Shown in pieces: positions 33,448 through 42,857 of a DNA stretch of 64,000 nucleotides (positions are counted from its first letter, which is position 1; every line of letters starts with the position of its first letter). Below the pieces are notes generated by a model. That model had not been told where the DNA came from. It was given only the letters and a program-made list of their open reading frames with translations, and did not search any database. Location: contig PAVO01000028.1 in assembly GCA_002713215.1 (NCBI GenBank), positions 1 to 64,000 on the forward strand, read 5' to 3'. This DNA is from Crocinitomicaceae bacterium (GTDB lineage Bacteria; Bacteroidota; Bacteroidia; Flavobacteriales_G; Salibacteraceae). The translations under genes were made by a program, and so were the position numbers.

Positions 33448-36033
33448 ATGAAATCCTTTTTTGCACTCGTTTTTCTATTTCCCATTCTGGTTTATTCGCA
33501 GGCAGATTTGAGCCCTAAGGTCCGTGAGACTTTGTACGGGCCTGATCGCTCGGAAACAAAAATGGAAGTTTGGGTTCAGTTTTCCGATCAATTGGATTAC
33601 CAAGCGCTGACTGATCATTTCGAGGCCGAGCAGTTCACCAATCACCAGCGACGAAATTTTGTTTACAAACAGCTACACACTAAAAGTGCCAATACTCAAA
33701 AATGGTTGCTCGACTTTCTTTATGTAAATGCACCTGAAGCTTCCGTAAAGAACATTTACTGGCTATCAAATTCGGCCATAATTTCTTTAAATACAAGTTC
33801 GATAAAGCTTTTGTCTAAGCAGTTGGAGGTGCGTTCCATCGAGCTTAGTAATGAACGAATGCTTGCAGTTGAGGACCTCGAAATGCAGCCCACTGGAAAT
33901 TCGCAAGCTGAGAGTGTAAATGGGCATGAAAAAGGTTTAGAAGTAATTCAAGCTACCAAAATGTGGAATAGGGGTTATACCGGTTTAGGCCGCCTGGCTT
34001 TAATTATGGATACCGGAGTTTGGTCCGACCATCCCGCATTAGGAGGACGCTGGAAGGGGAGAAGGGCTTCGATTGATGCTGCATGGTTTGGGTACGATAG
34101 TCCCATACCCAAGGACAAAGGAAGTAGTCATGGTACTCATGTGTCGGGAATTGTTTTGGGCTTGGATAGAAAAACCAATGACACCATTGGCGTTGCGTAC
34201 AACGCACAGTTTATTCTTTCTGATTTTGTGGTGAGCAATTCGGCTGAAATTAAACCCTTACATACCATTACACCTGCATTTGAATGGGCATTTGATCCCG
34301 ATGGAGACACCAGCACTTATGACGATGTACCCGATGTGGTAAACAATTCATGGGGGCATGCACTGGATACCTCGGAATACATTTGTACCAATCCAATTGG
34401 TGATGCCATTGCGGCCCTTCAGTTAGGAGGTACCGCAATTGTCTGGAGTGCTGGAAATAATGGTCCGGGAGCTAAAACCATAGGAAGTCCTGCTACCATT
34501 ACCCGGAATCCGTACCTCGTATTTACCGTGGGAGCCATCGACGGAAACAACGCGAGTTATCCCATTGCCGGATTTAGTAGTAGAGGCCCCTCACATTGTG
34601 TGGATACCGGAAAACTATCCATTAAACCGGAAGTGGTAGCCCCCGGAGTCAGTGTTCGTTCTTCAATCGATTCACTTGGGTATGCCAATTATCAGGGTAC
34701 TTCAATGGCAGGTCCTCATGTGGCTGGCGCCGTGTTGCTACTCAAAGAAGCTTTTCCTACCTTGCCCGGAGAAAAGCTATTGGAAGCTTTGTACATGACC
34801 GCACACGATTTGGGCTTGGCAGGAGAGGACCAGACCTATGGCAATGGTTTGATCGATGTTGATAGTGCCTTTGTTTGGTTATCCCAAACGTATACGCCCG
34901 AATTACCAAAGAACCACAAAAACGATATTGTGTTGGAGTTTGCCGGTTTTAAGAAAAATGGAGTAACGTGCGATGAAAACAACGAGGCCATGCTTATGGT
35001 CATTAATGCAGGAAATAAAACGCTAATAGCCATCGATTTTAAACTGGTTGTGGAGTCGAATGGAGGAAAATCCGAAGTACTCCTAATGCAGAACGACCTT
35101 GCTTCGGGAGATACAGCCTTTTTTAATCCAACTGTTACTTTTAACCCAACCGGTCAATCGGGTTTTTCAGCTTCACTTGCTATAAATGCTGGTTATGATG
35201 ATGCCTTATGGAACAATAAAATAGTGGGTAGGTGGGATAATATTCGCAATGCTACGCTGCCTTATTCCGAAGACTTTGAAAATGGATATGGAAAATGGTT
35301 GGTTCAAAATCCGGATAAGGATCGCACATGGTCCATTGTGTACCTGGGAGATACCGGCAATGTAAAGCGACATGCTCAACTGGCCTTTCACACCATTGTA
35401 CAAAGAAATGATCAAAAGGATGTTCTGATTTCACCAAAGTTTGATGCCAGTAGGTTTGCCAATCTAAAACTCTCTTATGACTATACATATACCACAAAAT
35501 CATTGGCTGTATTTATCGATACATTGAACATCTATGCCACTTCGGATTGTGATTTAAAAAAATGGAAACGGGTAGCACAAATTTTTGGTAATGACCTGAT
35601 GACTGTACCCGAACAGGGAGCTTTTTACTGGGCAGTTGACAAGGATTGGAAAAAGAATACCATTGACTTATCAGCTTTTGATGGGAGCGATAATCTGGTT
35701 ATAAAATTTGAGGGTGTAAATGATTATGGAAACAACTTATACCTCGATAACATCAATGTAACGGGGAGTACTTTTTCTGGCCTGGACTCTAAAGAGAATC
35801 AACAATCACTCGCTGTTTATCCTAATCCAGCCAGGGATAAAGTTCTTATAAATGGAGAATTGGACAATTTTAGCTCCTGGGAAATTCGCTCAGCACTTGG
35901 TCAGGTGATGAAGTACGGGCAGATTAAAGATGATAACAACATGCAGATTGGAATGGAGGAGTTACCAACGGGCACCTACTTGTTAATCGTCAATGGAGTT
36001 GATACTCAATATTTCCCTCTAATTAAGCAATAA
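33448..36033 (+). CDS. Subtilisin-family (S8) protease with T9SS sorting domain
   Basis: An 861-aa exported serine protease. The start at ATG 33448 gives a signal peptide (MKSFFALVFLFPILVYSQ); a longer frame begins at 33412. A propeptide (about 20-165) precedes the catalytic domain with Asp188 (LIMDTGVW), His231 (SHGTHVSG) and Ser419 (GTSMAGPHVAG), plus the oxyanion Asn in WSAGNNGPG. A CARDB-like and a jelly-roll (MAM-like) region follow, then a T9SS type A domain (AVYPNPARDKVLINGE to TGTYLLIVNG). All catalytic residues are intact; predicted to be a secreted or surface-bound protease. Confidence 0.92.
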   Translation: MKSFFALVFLFPILVYSQADLSPKVRETLYGPDRSETKMEVWVQFSDQLDYQALTDHFEAEQFTNHQRRNFVYKQLHTKSANTQKWLLDFLYVNAPEASVKNIYWLSNSAIISLNTSSIKLLSKQLEVRSIELSNERMLAVEDLEMQPTGNSQAESVNGHEKGLEVIQATKMWNRGYTGLGRLALIMDTGVWSDHPALGGRWKGRRASIDAAWFGYDSPIPKDKGSSHGTHVSGIVLGLDRKTNDTIGVAYNAQFILSDFVVSNSAEIKPLHTITPAFEWAFDPDGDTSTYDDVPDVVNNSWGHALDTSEYICTNPIGDAIAALQLGGTAIVWSAGNNGPGAKTIGSPATITRNPYLVFTVGAIDGNNASYPIAGFSSRGPSHCVDTGKLSIKPEVVAPGVSVRSSIDSLGYANYQGTSMAGPHVAGAVLLLKEAFPTLPGEKLLEALYMTAHDLGLAGEDQTYGNGLIDVDSAFVWLSQTYTPELPKNHKNDIVLEFAGFKKNGVTCDENNEAMLMVINAGNKTLIAIDFKLVVESNGGKSEVLLMQNDLASGDTAFFNPTVTFNPTGQSGFSASLAINAGYDDALWNNKIVGRWDNIRNATLPYSEDFENGYGKWLVQNPDKDRTWSIVYLGDTGNVKRHAQLAFHTIVQRNDQKDVLISPKFDASRFANLKLSYDYTYTTKSLAVFIDTLNIYATSDCDLKKWKRVAQIFGNDLMTVPEQGAFYWAVDKDWKKNTIDLSAFDGSDNLVIKFEGVNDYGNNLYLDNINVTGSTFSGLDSKENQQSLAVYPNPARDKVLINGELDNFSSWEIRSALGQVMKYGQIKDDNNMQIGMEELPTGTYLLIVNGVDTQYFPLIKQ

Positions 36034-36077
36034 GGTTAATACTCACCGGCACAATTAAGATATAACGATAAAAGATA

Positions 36078-37163
36078 ATGGAACCATTAAAAAACATGTT
36101 TCACCGCAAGGTTATTGAAGCATTGGCTCATGCAATTAAAACCAATGACAAGGCATTTAAATCCAATCAGTTTGTAAATGCAGTTATAGATAACCAATGG
36201 GAAAAACGCGAGTTGAAGGATCGAATTTTTCATACGGCAGTTAGCCTCGCGGAATTTCTACCCAATGATTATGAAAAGGCTACAGTAATCATTCAAAAAG
36301 CGAGTAAAATACTTCCTGCCGGATTTGAGCAAATGCCATTACCAACTTATGTGGAGCATTATGGTGTAAATCACTTTAACACGTCAATGAAAACCCTGGA
36401 AATTATTACTCAGGGCAGTACCGGAGAGTTTGCAATACGTCCATTTTTAAAGAAGGATTCAGTTAAAACCTTGAAGAAGATGGAGAACTGGGCCAGGCAT
36501 AAAAATGAGCATGTAAGAAGACTTGCGAGTGAAGGTTGCCGGCCTCGTTTGCCCTGGGGGGGTAATTTTGATGAAGCGATCAGGAATCCGGGAATCATAG
36601 TTCCTATTCTCGAAACACTTAAAAATGATGATTCATTGTATGTCAGGAAGAGTGTTGGTAATAGTTTGAACGACATTTCAAAGGACAATCCGGATGTTGC
36701 CTTGGAAACTTCAATTCGTTGGCTAAAAGAAGATCATGAACACGCCAGATGGATCGTTAAAAAAGGGCTAAGGGGCTTGTTAAAGCAGGCACATCCAAAA
36801 TCGCTTGAATTATTTGGTTATACCAATCCCAAGTCAATTTCGATACATGATTTTGAATTGAAGGAAAACACGGTGAAAATTGGGAGTCGGTTAAACTTTG
36901 AATTTTCACTTTCTAATGAAAGTAAGACTGATTCGAAAATCAGGGCGGAATACCTTATAGATTATTGTAAGAAAAGTGGAAGATCAACCAAAGTATTTCA
37001 AATTGCCGAATTTGAACTGCCAGCAAAAAAGAAGCGAAAATTTAAGAAGTATCAATCCTTTGCGGATATGTCTACCCGAAAGCATATTCCGGGAACCCAT
37101 TTTATTGCTATTCGGGTAAACGGAGTTATTAAACAGTCTTTAATTTTTGAGGTAATCAAATGA
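36078..37163 (+). CDS. AlkC-like DNA alkylation repair protein with C-terminal Ig-like domain
   Basis: A 361-aa protein. Residues about 1-255 are HEAT-like helical repeats with ENWARHKNEHVRRLASEGCR and PRLPWGGN, the characteristic stretch of the AlkC/AlkD glycosylase superfamily (COG4335), which removes N3-alkylated bases. Residues about 265-361 (IHDFELKENTVKIGSRLNFE, KYQSFADMSTRKHIPGTHFI) look like an Ig-type beta-sandwich, known from some AlkC proteins as a DNA-contacting module. It overlaps the YkgJ-like gene by 4 nt. Confidence 0.85.
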   Translation: MEPLKNMFHRKVIEALAHAIKTNDKAFKSNQFVNAVIDNQWEKRELKDRIFHTAVSLAEFLPNDYEKATVIIQKASKILPAGFEQMPLPTYVEHYGVNHFNTSMKTLEIITQGSTGEFAIRPFLKKDSVKTLKKMENWARHKNEHVRRLASEGCRPRLPWGGNFDEAIRNPGIIVPILETLKNDDSLYVRKSVGNSLNDISKDNPDVALETSIRWLKEDHEHARWIVKKGLRGLLKQAHPKSLELFGYTNPKSISIHDFELKENTVKIGSRLNFEFSLSNESKTDSKIRAEYLIDYCKKSGRSTKVFQIAEFELPAKKKRKFKKYQSFADMSTRKHIPGTHFIAIRVNGVIKQSLIFEVIK

Positions 37164-37645
37164 TTAAGGACCCTGAAAAGTCTGCCACACAGGCAAAAAG
37201 TTTAAAGGAGGCGAATAAAAGCCTGATGGATCAATTGCATCAAAACCAACGTGATTTGGATGCGACTTTTGATCGGCATCATGAAGAAGTTTTTGCTATT
37301 ACCGATTGTTTGGAGTGTGCCAATTGTTGTAAAACCACAAGCCCAATATTTCTTCAGGAAGATATAGATCGAATAGCTTCTTATTTAAAGATGAAGCCGG
37401 GTGCATTCATTATTGAATACCTGGAAATGGACGAAGAGGGAGACTTTGTTTTACGACAAGCGCCCTGTTCTTTTTTAAATGCTGATAATACGTGCAAGGT
37501 TTATGACGTAAGGCCAAATGCTTGCAGGGAATATCCACACACCAACAGAAAGAACATGCATGAGATTTTAGATTTAACCCTGGAAAATTCTATTGTTTGC
37601 CCAGCTGTAAACGAAATACTGAAGAGGATAAAGTTAGAAAATTGA
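37160..37645 (+). CDS. YkgJ-family cysteine-cluster protein
   Basis: A 161-aa protein with the zinc/iron-chelating cysteine cluster of the YkgJ/CxxCxxCC family: CLECANCC (about 52-59), later PCSFLNADNTCKVYDVRPNA followed by CREYPH. These proteins are thought to bind a metal or Fe-S centre; their substrate is not established. It is translationally coupled (ATGA) to the AlkC-like gene, suggesting a joint role in repair of alkylated or oxidised macromolecules; that link is inference. Confidence 0.85.
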   Translation: MIKDPEKSATQAKSLKEANKSLMDQLHQNQRDLDATFDRHHEEVFAITDCLECANCCKTTSPIFLQEDIDRIASYLKMKPGAFIIEYLEMDEEGDFVLRQAPCSFLNADNTCKVYDVRPNACREYPHTNRKNMHEILDLTLENSIVCPAVNEILKRIKLEN

Positions 37646-37710
37646 GACGATCCACTTTTGATCGAATGCCATCTAATATCAAAGATCAGATACCTAGAAT
37701 CCAGAACCTA

Positions 37711-37743
37711 GATGTTTGATATTGGATATTCGATGTTTGATAT
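37711..37743. repeat. Short direct repeats in gap after the YkgJ gene
   Basis: GATGTTTGATAT occurs at 37711-37722 and 37732-37743, period 21, in an A+T-rich gap between convergent genes. Such ATGTTTGATATT strings are common in Bacteroidota intergenic DNA; no function is inferred. Confidence 0.5.
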
Positions 37744-37770
37744 AATACCTAGTCATATTGCACCATTCAT

Positions 37771-38427
37771 TTACAATATGGTAAATCCTGTAATTTTTTC
37801 CAGGGTCAGGTACTCTTCCTTTTCGTTTTTGTCTAACCAAAAGTATTTGGCCTGAGTGGGAACCTTGTAACTCTTCTTTATGTTGTATTTGCTGTATTCT
37901 ACCTTCCATGGGTTCAGCACGTATTCCTGGTCTACCTTTCTATACCGATCGGCATTAAAGCTAACGATTCGGCCTTCATTAGTAAATTGAAATACCCCGA
38001 CCACCTCCGGGAAGGTGTTTAATGCGATAGAAACAAAATTTTCTTCAAGTTGTTCGAGTATAAAATGATCTGCAGCAAACGACCAGGGCATCCATGCCAG
38101 GGAAGACAGATAGATCAACAGGTTTGATCGAAGCAGTTGATTGCTTTGCAACTCATTTGTTTTTTTGAAACCAAATGCCCTGGTGATTAGAAAAGCTTCC
38201 TGATCGCTTATTCCCTCCAGCCGTGAATGCAAGAAATAATTGGTTTGCCTTTTAAACTCAATTTTTGGGTATTGAAATTCCTGCTTGCACGTAATCTTCT
38301 TCCAGCCAGAATTGTCAGTCAGTTTGAGCCTGCCGGTTTGCTCCATTTGTATACCATGGGCCCTGGTGACCCGGTAGGGGTTAGCAATGGCAATGTGATT
38401 TTTTATTATTTCAGGTAGGTTATTCAC
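37771..38427 (-). CDS. Conserved protein, DUF6544/DUF6920-like
   Basis: A 218-aa soluble protein. LSSLAWMPWSFAADHFILEQ, VVGVFQFTNEGRIVSFNADR and LNPWKVEYSKYNIKKSYKVP match what I recall of the DUF6544/DUF6920 family, in which a W-P pair and FNADRYR are conserved. The fold is probably lipocalin-like or LolA-like, but I know no reaction. No signal peptide is visible. Single gene, convergent with the YkgJ gene. Confidence 0.65.
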   Translation of the reverse strand: MNNLPEIIKNHIAIANPYRVTRAHGIQMEQTGRLKLTDNSGWKKITCKQEFQYPKIEFKRQTNYFLHSRLEGISDQEAFLITRAFGFKKTNELQSNQLLRSNLLIYLSSLAWMPWSFAADHFILEQLEENFVSIALNTFPEVVGVFQFTNEGRIVSFNADRYRKVDQEYVLNPWKVEYSKYNIKKSYKVPTQAKYFWLDKNEKEEYLTLEKITGFTIL

Positions 38428-38502
38428 CCTAAGAATTTAAGCAAATGTATATTTCTGGCCGTCGTAGTAGGTATTTAGTCAAAAAAATAGATTTTGTCAT
38501 AG

Positions 38503-38526
38503 AATGACGACATTATTATTCTACAA
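38503..38526. repeat. Relative of the MITE-like end sequence
   Basis: ATTATTCTACAA (38515-38526) is the inverse complement of TTGTAGAATAAT found at 32348-32359, and GAATGACG lies beside it as GTCATTC does in the larger element. It appears to be a fragment of the same repeat family. Confidence 0.4.
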
Positions 38527-38534
38527 TAACGTAC

Positions 38535-38563
38535 AAAAAAAGCCGCTTCGATAGAAGCAGCTT
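38535..38563 (-). terminator. Terminator of the LPP20-like lipoprotein gene
   Basis: On the minus strand AAGCTGCTTC, loop TATC, GAAGCGGCTT form a 10-bp stem (one wobble) followed by T residues, 27 nt beyond the stop of the gene at 38590. Confidence 0.9.
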
Positions 38564-38589
38564 CCCTTATTCATAATTTTTATAGCTTA

Positions 38590-39168
38590 TTATCTTCTTT
38601 CGTCTTCAAGCTTCTTCATTTCAGCATCGAAAGTTTCCTTGAATTTTTCGTAGTTGTAGTCAATCTTCAAGTTTTCGTCCTTAGATAGTCGCTCGTTGTA
38701 TTTACTTACGATATCAGTACCCGATAACTCAATCGCCAAATAACATTTGAATTTTCCTTCCTGTGTTTTAGTGTATTCTTCACAAATGGTTCGAATACCA
38801 GTAAGGCTCTGATTTACTACGGTTCTCGCGTTTTCTTCAAATCGCTCCAACACTTCTTCCTTATTGTTGAACTCGGAAGACTTCACATAGTTGTCACTAA
38901 CTACTTTCATGGTAGTATTAATATCTCCTGCCAGGCTTGCCTTAGCATTAGAAAGTGCTTTTTTACGAGCAGTCATTTGATCAATACTTTCGCCAATGGC
39001 ATTAGCCCTGAAGTATTTACTGTTAGAGAAATATTCAGATCCGGTGCAATATTGTTTTAATAAAACTTCGCCTTCTTTTTTCGGCGTTGATTTCTTGTTT
39101 TTACAGCCCGTTAAGCTTAAAGTAAATGCTGCTAATAAAATTGCAGAATAGGTGAGTAATTTTTTCAT
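38590..39168 (-). CDS. LPP20-like exported lipoprotein
   Basis: A 192-aa lipoprotein from ATG 39168 (MKKLLTYSAILLAAFTLSLT, lipobox SLTGC); a longer upstream frame adds only non-signal residues. The mature part has the LPP20-type layout: FRANAIGESIDQMTARKKAL, an Ala-rich helix, and CYLAIELSGTDIVSKYNERL near the end, as in proteins where KCYLAIE marks the second domain. Function of such lipoproteins is not established. Gap of 77 nt from the MMPL transporter gene upstream, possibly the same transcript. Confidence 0.75.
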   Translation of the reverse strand: MKKLLTYSAILLAAFTLSLTGCKNKKSTPKKEGEVLLKQYCTGSEYFSNSKYFRANAIGESIDQMTARKKALSNAKASLAGDINTTMKVVSDNYVKSSEFNNKEEVLERFEENARTVVNQSLTGIRTICEEYTKTQEGKFKCYLAIELSGTDIVSKYNERLSKDENLKIDYNYEKFKETFDAEMKKLEDERR

Positions 39169-39245
39169 CTTATGAATAATTAGATTACGAATATAATGTT
39201 TTGTTTCTGCCGTTTGCAATCGATGTGCCAAACTTAAAAAAATGA

Positions 39246-41570
39246 CTAATTATTTTCCATTTTAGCCAATCGCTTCCGTTCTTTTCTTAAATATCTCTTG
39301 CTTTTTTTACCCGGATTTTGATAGAATATTAAAACCAATACAGGCAAAAAGAATAAGTCGCTAAGCACTGCAAACAGCAGGGTTGTAGAAACCAACAGGC
39401 CAATATAGAATGTACTGGAGAGGTTAGAAGCTACCAGAATTAAGAACCCTGAACACAGTATTAAACTGGTTACAATTATTGCTTTTCCTGTTGACAAATA
39501 AGTTCGCTTCAACGAGTAAATAATTGATCTTCCCTTATTCAATTCAATTCGAAGTTTACTCATAAAGTGGATGGTGTCATCAACCGCAATACCAAAAGCA
39601 ATGGCAAAAATGATGGAGGTGGATATTTTTATGTTAATTCCCAGGATTCCCATTAACCCGGCAATAACCAAAAGTGGTAACACATTGGGTAAAATAGCAA
39701 TGATGATCATTCTCAAGGATTGAAACAACATTCCCATGATTAATGAAATAACAATAAATGCGATTAAAAGGCTTAGAACAATGTTGTTTGCCAAAAACTC
39801 GTTGGTTTTATCAACCAGGAATGGCATGCCGGTAACCCGATACCCAATTACCTCTGTATTGACGTTTGCCTCCATGTAGTCTTCAAACTCCTGGTTGAGA
39901 ACCCGGGTTTGCTTACCTCCAAAGTCTTTTATTTTGGCATTGATCCGTGCTTCTTTTTTAGAATCGGTTAAATAGCTCCTTAAATTGACACGAGGCAGGC
40001 GACGAATACTTCGCTTTACTTTTTTTAGTTCACGTTCACTTTCTGGCAGCTTAAATTGATCATTTTTACCACCATTAAGCGCTCTTCTGGTACCTTTAAT
40101 AAATGTGTTGGGAGAAACGATAAATCCGGCACCGTATATATCTTTTAGGCCTTTTTCGATTTTGTCTATTTCCTGAACAACCTCAAAGTCATAGAAGTTT
40201 TTAGTGGAATCCTTTATCCATAGAGAAAGCTCATAAGGTCGGAACCCACTAAAATTATCTTCAAAGAACTCGTAGTCGGTTCGCATGTTATCATCGCTCG
40301 CAAAATCTTCCAGAAACTTATTGTTGAACTCCAAATTCCATAACCCAACAAAGGATACCAGCATAAACAACAAGACAGTACCAAATATTTTCATGCGGTT
40401 GGGTACCAGCCAAAGAAAAAGTCGGTGCAGTTTAAGCGTCCAGAAAGAATCATCTGCATGCTTCCCTTTTACCTCGGGTTTAGGAAGTAATATAAGCAGG
40501 GCAGGAAGCAAGGTAAACGATAAGAAGAATGCCACATATACTCCCAGTGCCGTAATCCAACCAAATTCTTTAATCGGTACAATCATAGAAGTATAGAGGG
40601 ATAGAAATCCAACCGCAGTGGTAAAAGCTGTAAAAAAGGTAGCTAAGCCAATCTCTTTAAAAGCAGTAAACATGGCGTCGTACTTACCATAACCTTTACG
40701 AAGTTCGTCCAGGTATTTTTCAACGATATGAATTACATTGGATATACACACCACGAACAATATAGTGGGAAGTAATGTGGTCATGAAGTTAATGGGCCGT
40801 CCAATAACCGTCATAAAAGCGATCATCCATATTAGAGTAATACCAACTACACTAATTGGAACCCATACCCCCCAGAGTGATCGAAAGGAGATAAACAGGA
40901 AGGCAATTAGGAGAAGGAAGGAAATGGACATAAACAGGATCAATTCAAATTCCATTTGCTTGATGAAGTAATACGCTCCTTTTATTTTACCGGCCACATG
41001 AAATTCATCAAATTCAAAATCCTTACCCAGAGATTCAATATCAGAAACAATTTTATCGTTGAATTTTCGGTCATTGGATGGTTCAATCCCAAGAAACAAG
41101 GTGACTTTTTCTGCATCAGGAGAAAACAAAGAGCCTACCAGGCCATCACTTCCAAATATTCGTATGGAGTCACTTTGGTATAAATCCGGTTTATCGGTAT
41201 GAATATAGGCTGCCTTTACGACTCCAATTGGGCCAATAATAGGATTACTGATGTTTGAAGGGCTGACAACCCTTTTTACATGTTCATGCTTTTCATACTG
41301 ATTGGTAAGGCTATCGAGCTTAACCAAAAAATCTTGCTGGAATATTCCTTCTTCATTTGAAATTCCAATCAGCAAAAAGTCGTTATCGGATTCAAATCGA
41401 TTAACATGCTCAAAGTAAAATTGTAAATCCTGGTCACTAGGTGGAAAGAACTTTTCGAACTTATAATCGAAGCCGACTTTAGGAAGAACGGTAAGTGCCC
41501 CTATGGTAACAAGCCCCAAACAGAAGAGGGCTATAATGGCAAGGGTTCTTTTAAACTTGTCGTTAAACAT
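39246..41570 (-). CDS. RND/MMPL-superfamily transporter
   Basis: A 774-aa inner-membrane protein with two repeats, each of one N-terminal helix, a large periplasmic loop and about five helices. The first bundle (LILFMSISFLLLIAFLFISF to FTLLPALLILLPKPE) and second (IVLSLLIAFIVISLIMGMLF to FLPVLVLIFY) carry conserved TTAVGFLSL and FGIAVDDTIHFMSKLRIEL motifs typical of MMPL/HpnN/patched-like exporters. The Asp pair in VDDTIHF could serve proton relay. Such proteins move lipids or hydrophobic compounds; substrate unknown. Ends in a basic cytosolic tail. Confidence 0.88.
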   Translation of the reverse strand: MFNDKFKRTLAIIALFCLGLVTIGALTVLPKVGFDYKFEKFFPPSDQDLQFYFEHVNRFESDNDFLLIGISNEEGIFQQDFLVKLDSLTNQYEKHEHVKRVVSPSNISNPIIGPIGVVKAAYIHTDKPDLYQSDSIRIFGSDGLVGSLFSPDAEKVTLFLGIEPSNDRKFNDKIVSDIESLGKDFEFDEFHVAGKIKGAYYFIKQMEFELILFMSISFLLLIAFLFISFRSLWGVWVPISVVGITLIWMIAFMTVIGRPINFMTTLLPTILFVVCISNVIHIVEKYLDELRKGYGKYDAMFTAFKEIGLATFFTAFTTAVGFLSLYTSMIVPIKEFGWITALGVYVAFFLSFTLLPALLILLPKPEVKGKHADDSFWTLKLHRLFLWLVPNRMKIFGTVLLFMLVSFVGLWNLEFNNKFLEDFASDDNMRTDYEFFEDNFSGFRPYELSLWIKDSTKNFYDFEVVQEIDKIEKGLKDIYGAGFIVSPNTFIKGTRRALNGGKNDQFKLPESERELKKVKRSIRRLPRVNLRSYLTDSKKEARINAKIKDFGGKQTRVLNQEFEDYMEANVNTEVIGYRVTGMPFLVDKTNEFLANNIVLSLLIAFIVISLIMGMLFQSLRMIIIAILPNVLPLLVIAGLMGILGINIKISTSIIFAIAFGIAVDDTIHFMSKLRIELNKGRSIIYSLKRTYLSTGKAIIVTSLILCSGFLILVASNLSSTFYIGLLVSTTLLFAVLSDLFFLPVLVLIFYQNPGKKSKRYLRKERKRLAKMENN

Positions 41571-41673
41571 TCAATCCAATTGGCTGCAAAAGTAGTTATT
41601 TGAATTAGCTGCCAATCATTGCCGTCTAGGCAATTAATTAGAGTCTGGATATGGGTTGGATTTGCAGAATATA

Positions 41674-41681
41674 TATATTTG
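41674..41681 (+). promoter_or_regulatory. -7 box TATATTTG
   Basis: A perfect match to TAnnTTTG, 27 nt before the ATG at 41709. The -33 element is not clear (TTG 41656-41658 gives a 15-nt spacer). Confidence 0.45.
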
Positions 41682-41708
41682 GTTTCTCTCTAATTTAATC
41701 TCATTGCT

Positions 41709-42053
41709 ATGAATAACTTCAAAACAAGTTCAATTTTAGGTGCGTTTTTAATTTCTATGTTCTTATCTGTCAATGCATTTGCGCAGGATAGTCATGTGGT
41801 TGTTCGAGTGTACGAACCGGTGAATCAGGCTGGTGAAATAGTGATATCTTATGGGAACGGTAAATCCGAAAGAATTCCGATTGAGAAACTAAACTCGGAA
41901 CATCACGAGGTGAATGCCAATAAAATTGTAGACGTATTTAACCGATTGGCCAAAGAAGGGTATAGCTTAGAGTCTTCTGCTGGCAGCAGTCATGGTAATA
42001 CAGGTTCCATTTTACATGTTGATACTTTTGTCTTTGTTAAGGATGAAGATTAG
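41709..42053 (+). CDS. Small exported protein, unknown function
   Basis: A 114-aa protein with signal peptide (MNNFKTSSILGAFLISMFLS, cleavage near AFAQ). The mature part is short, with VVVRVYEPVNQAGEIVISYG, then NKIVDVFNRLAKEGYSLESS and a final beta strand. The layout (strand, loop, helix, strand) resembles small Bacteroidota proteins that describe a one-domain alpha/beta fold. It sits 3 nt before the SDR gene and is probably its operon partner. Confidence 0.65.
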   Translation: MNNFKTSSILGAFLISMFLSVNAFAQDSHVVVRVYEPVNQAGEIVISYGNGKSERIPIEKLNSEHHEVNANKIVDVFNRLAKEGYSLESSAGSSHGNTGSILHVDTFVFVKDED

Positions 42054-42056
42054 TAA

Positions 42057-42854
42057 ATGAATTTTAAAAATAAAGTTTGTTGGGTTACAGGAGCCTCGTC
42101 AGGAATCGGCGAGGCTTTGTGTTATATAATGGCTAAGCAAGGGGCGAGATTGGTTCTTTCTTCACGAAATGCTCATGCGTTGGAAAAGGTGAAATCAGCC
42201 TGTAAGTCAAAGGGCGCGAAGGAATGCGTCATTATTGCAATTGACCTGGCTGACCCTTCTTCAATCGACAGAGCGTTTAAGTCTTTTAGTTCACAATTCT
42301 CTTCATTGGATTTTTTAGTTAACAACGGCGGCATTAGTCAACGGGGGTTAGCCTTGGAAACAGACTTTAAGGTTGATAGAAAGGTGATGGAAGTTAATTT
42401 CTTTGGTGCAGTTAATCTCACCAAAAAAGTATTGCCTCTAATGATAAAGCAGGGCAGTGGAAATATTTCCATTACCAGTAGTGTGGTTGGAAAGTTTGGC
42501 TTTCCGCAAAGAACAGCTTATTCAGCTTCAAAACACGCTGTACAGGGGTTTTATGAGGCGTTGCGAACTGAAGTGGAAAAAGAAGGGCTCAAGGTTTCGA
42601 TTATCATTCCCGGAAGGGTAAAAACCAACATTAGTATCCATGCCCTGGAGGGAGACGGAAGTGAACATGGGAAAATGGATGCAGGGCAGGAGGAAGGAAT
42701 GCCTGTCGACAAGGCTGTCCAAATTATTGCTAAAGGACTGCTAAGCGGAAAGCGGGAAATAATGGTGGGAGGAAAAGAATTGAAACTGGTTCAGATTCGT
42801 CGTTTTTTTCCTTCATTATTTTATAAAATTGTCGCTCGAATAAAACACACTTAA
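42057..42854 (+). CDS. Short-chain dehydrogenase/reductase
   Basis: A 265-aa Rossmann-fold oxidoreductase: cofactor loop TGASSGIG (11-18), NNGG structural motif (FLVNNGGISQRG), catalytic Ser in ISITSSVVGKFG and the Tyr155-x3-Lys159 pair in YSASKHAV. Arg38 in LSSRNAH suggests NADP(H). Subgroup resembles DHRS7-like/classical SDRs with PGRVKTNIS. The substrate is unknown. It is co-oriented with the exported protein before and the VOC protein after, with gaps of 3 nt on each side. Confidence 0.9.
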   Translation: MNFKNKVCWVTGASSGIGEALCYIMAKQGARLVLSSRNAHALEKVKSACKSKGAKECVIIAIDLADPSSIDRAFKSFSSQFSSLDFLVNNGGISQRGLALETDFKVDRKVMEVNFFGAVNLTKKVLPLMIKQGSGNISITSSVVGKFGFPQRTAYSASKHAVQGFYEALRTEVEKEGLKVSIIIPGRVKTNISIHALEGDGSEHGKMDAGQEEGMPVDKAVQIIAKGLLSGKREIMVGGKELKLVQIRRFFPSLFYKIVARIKHT

Positions 42855-42857
42855 CGC

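Noticed and set aside
37694-37909. A 71-aa minus-strand frame
   Set aside because: It overlaps the DUF6544-like gene in another frame and has no start or motif support.
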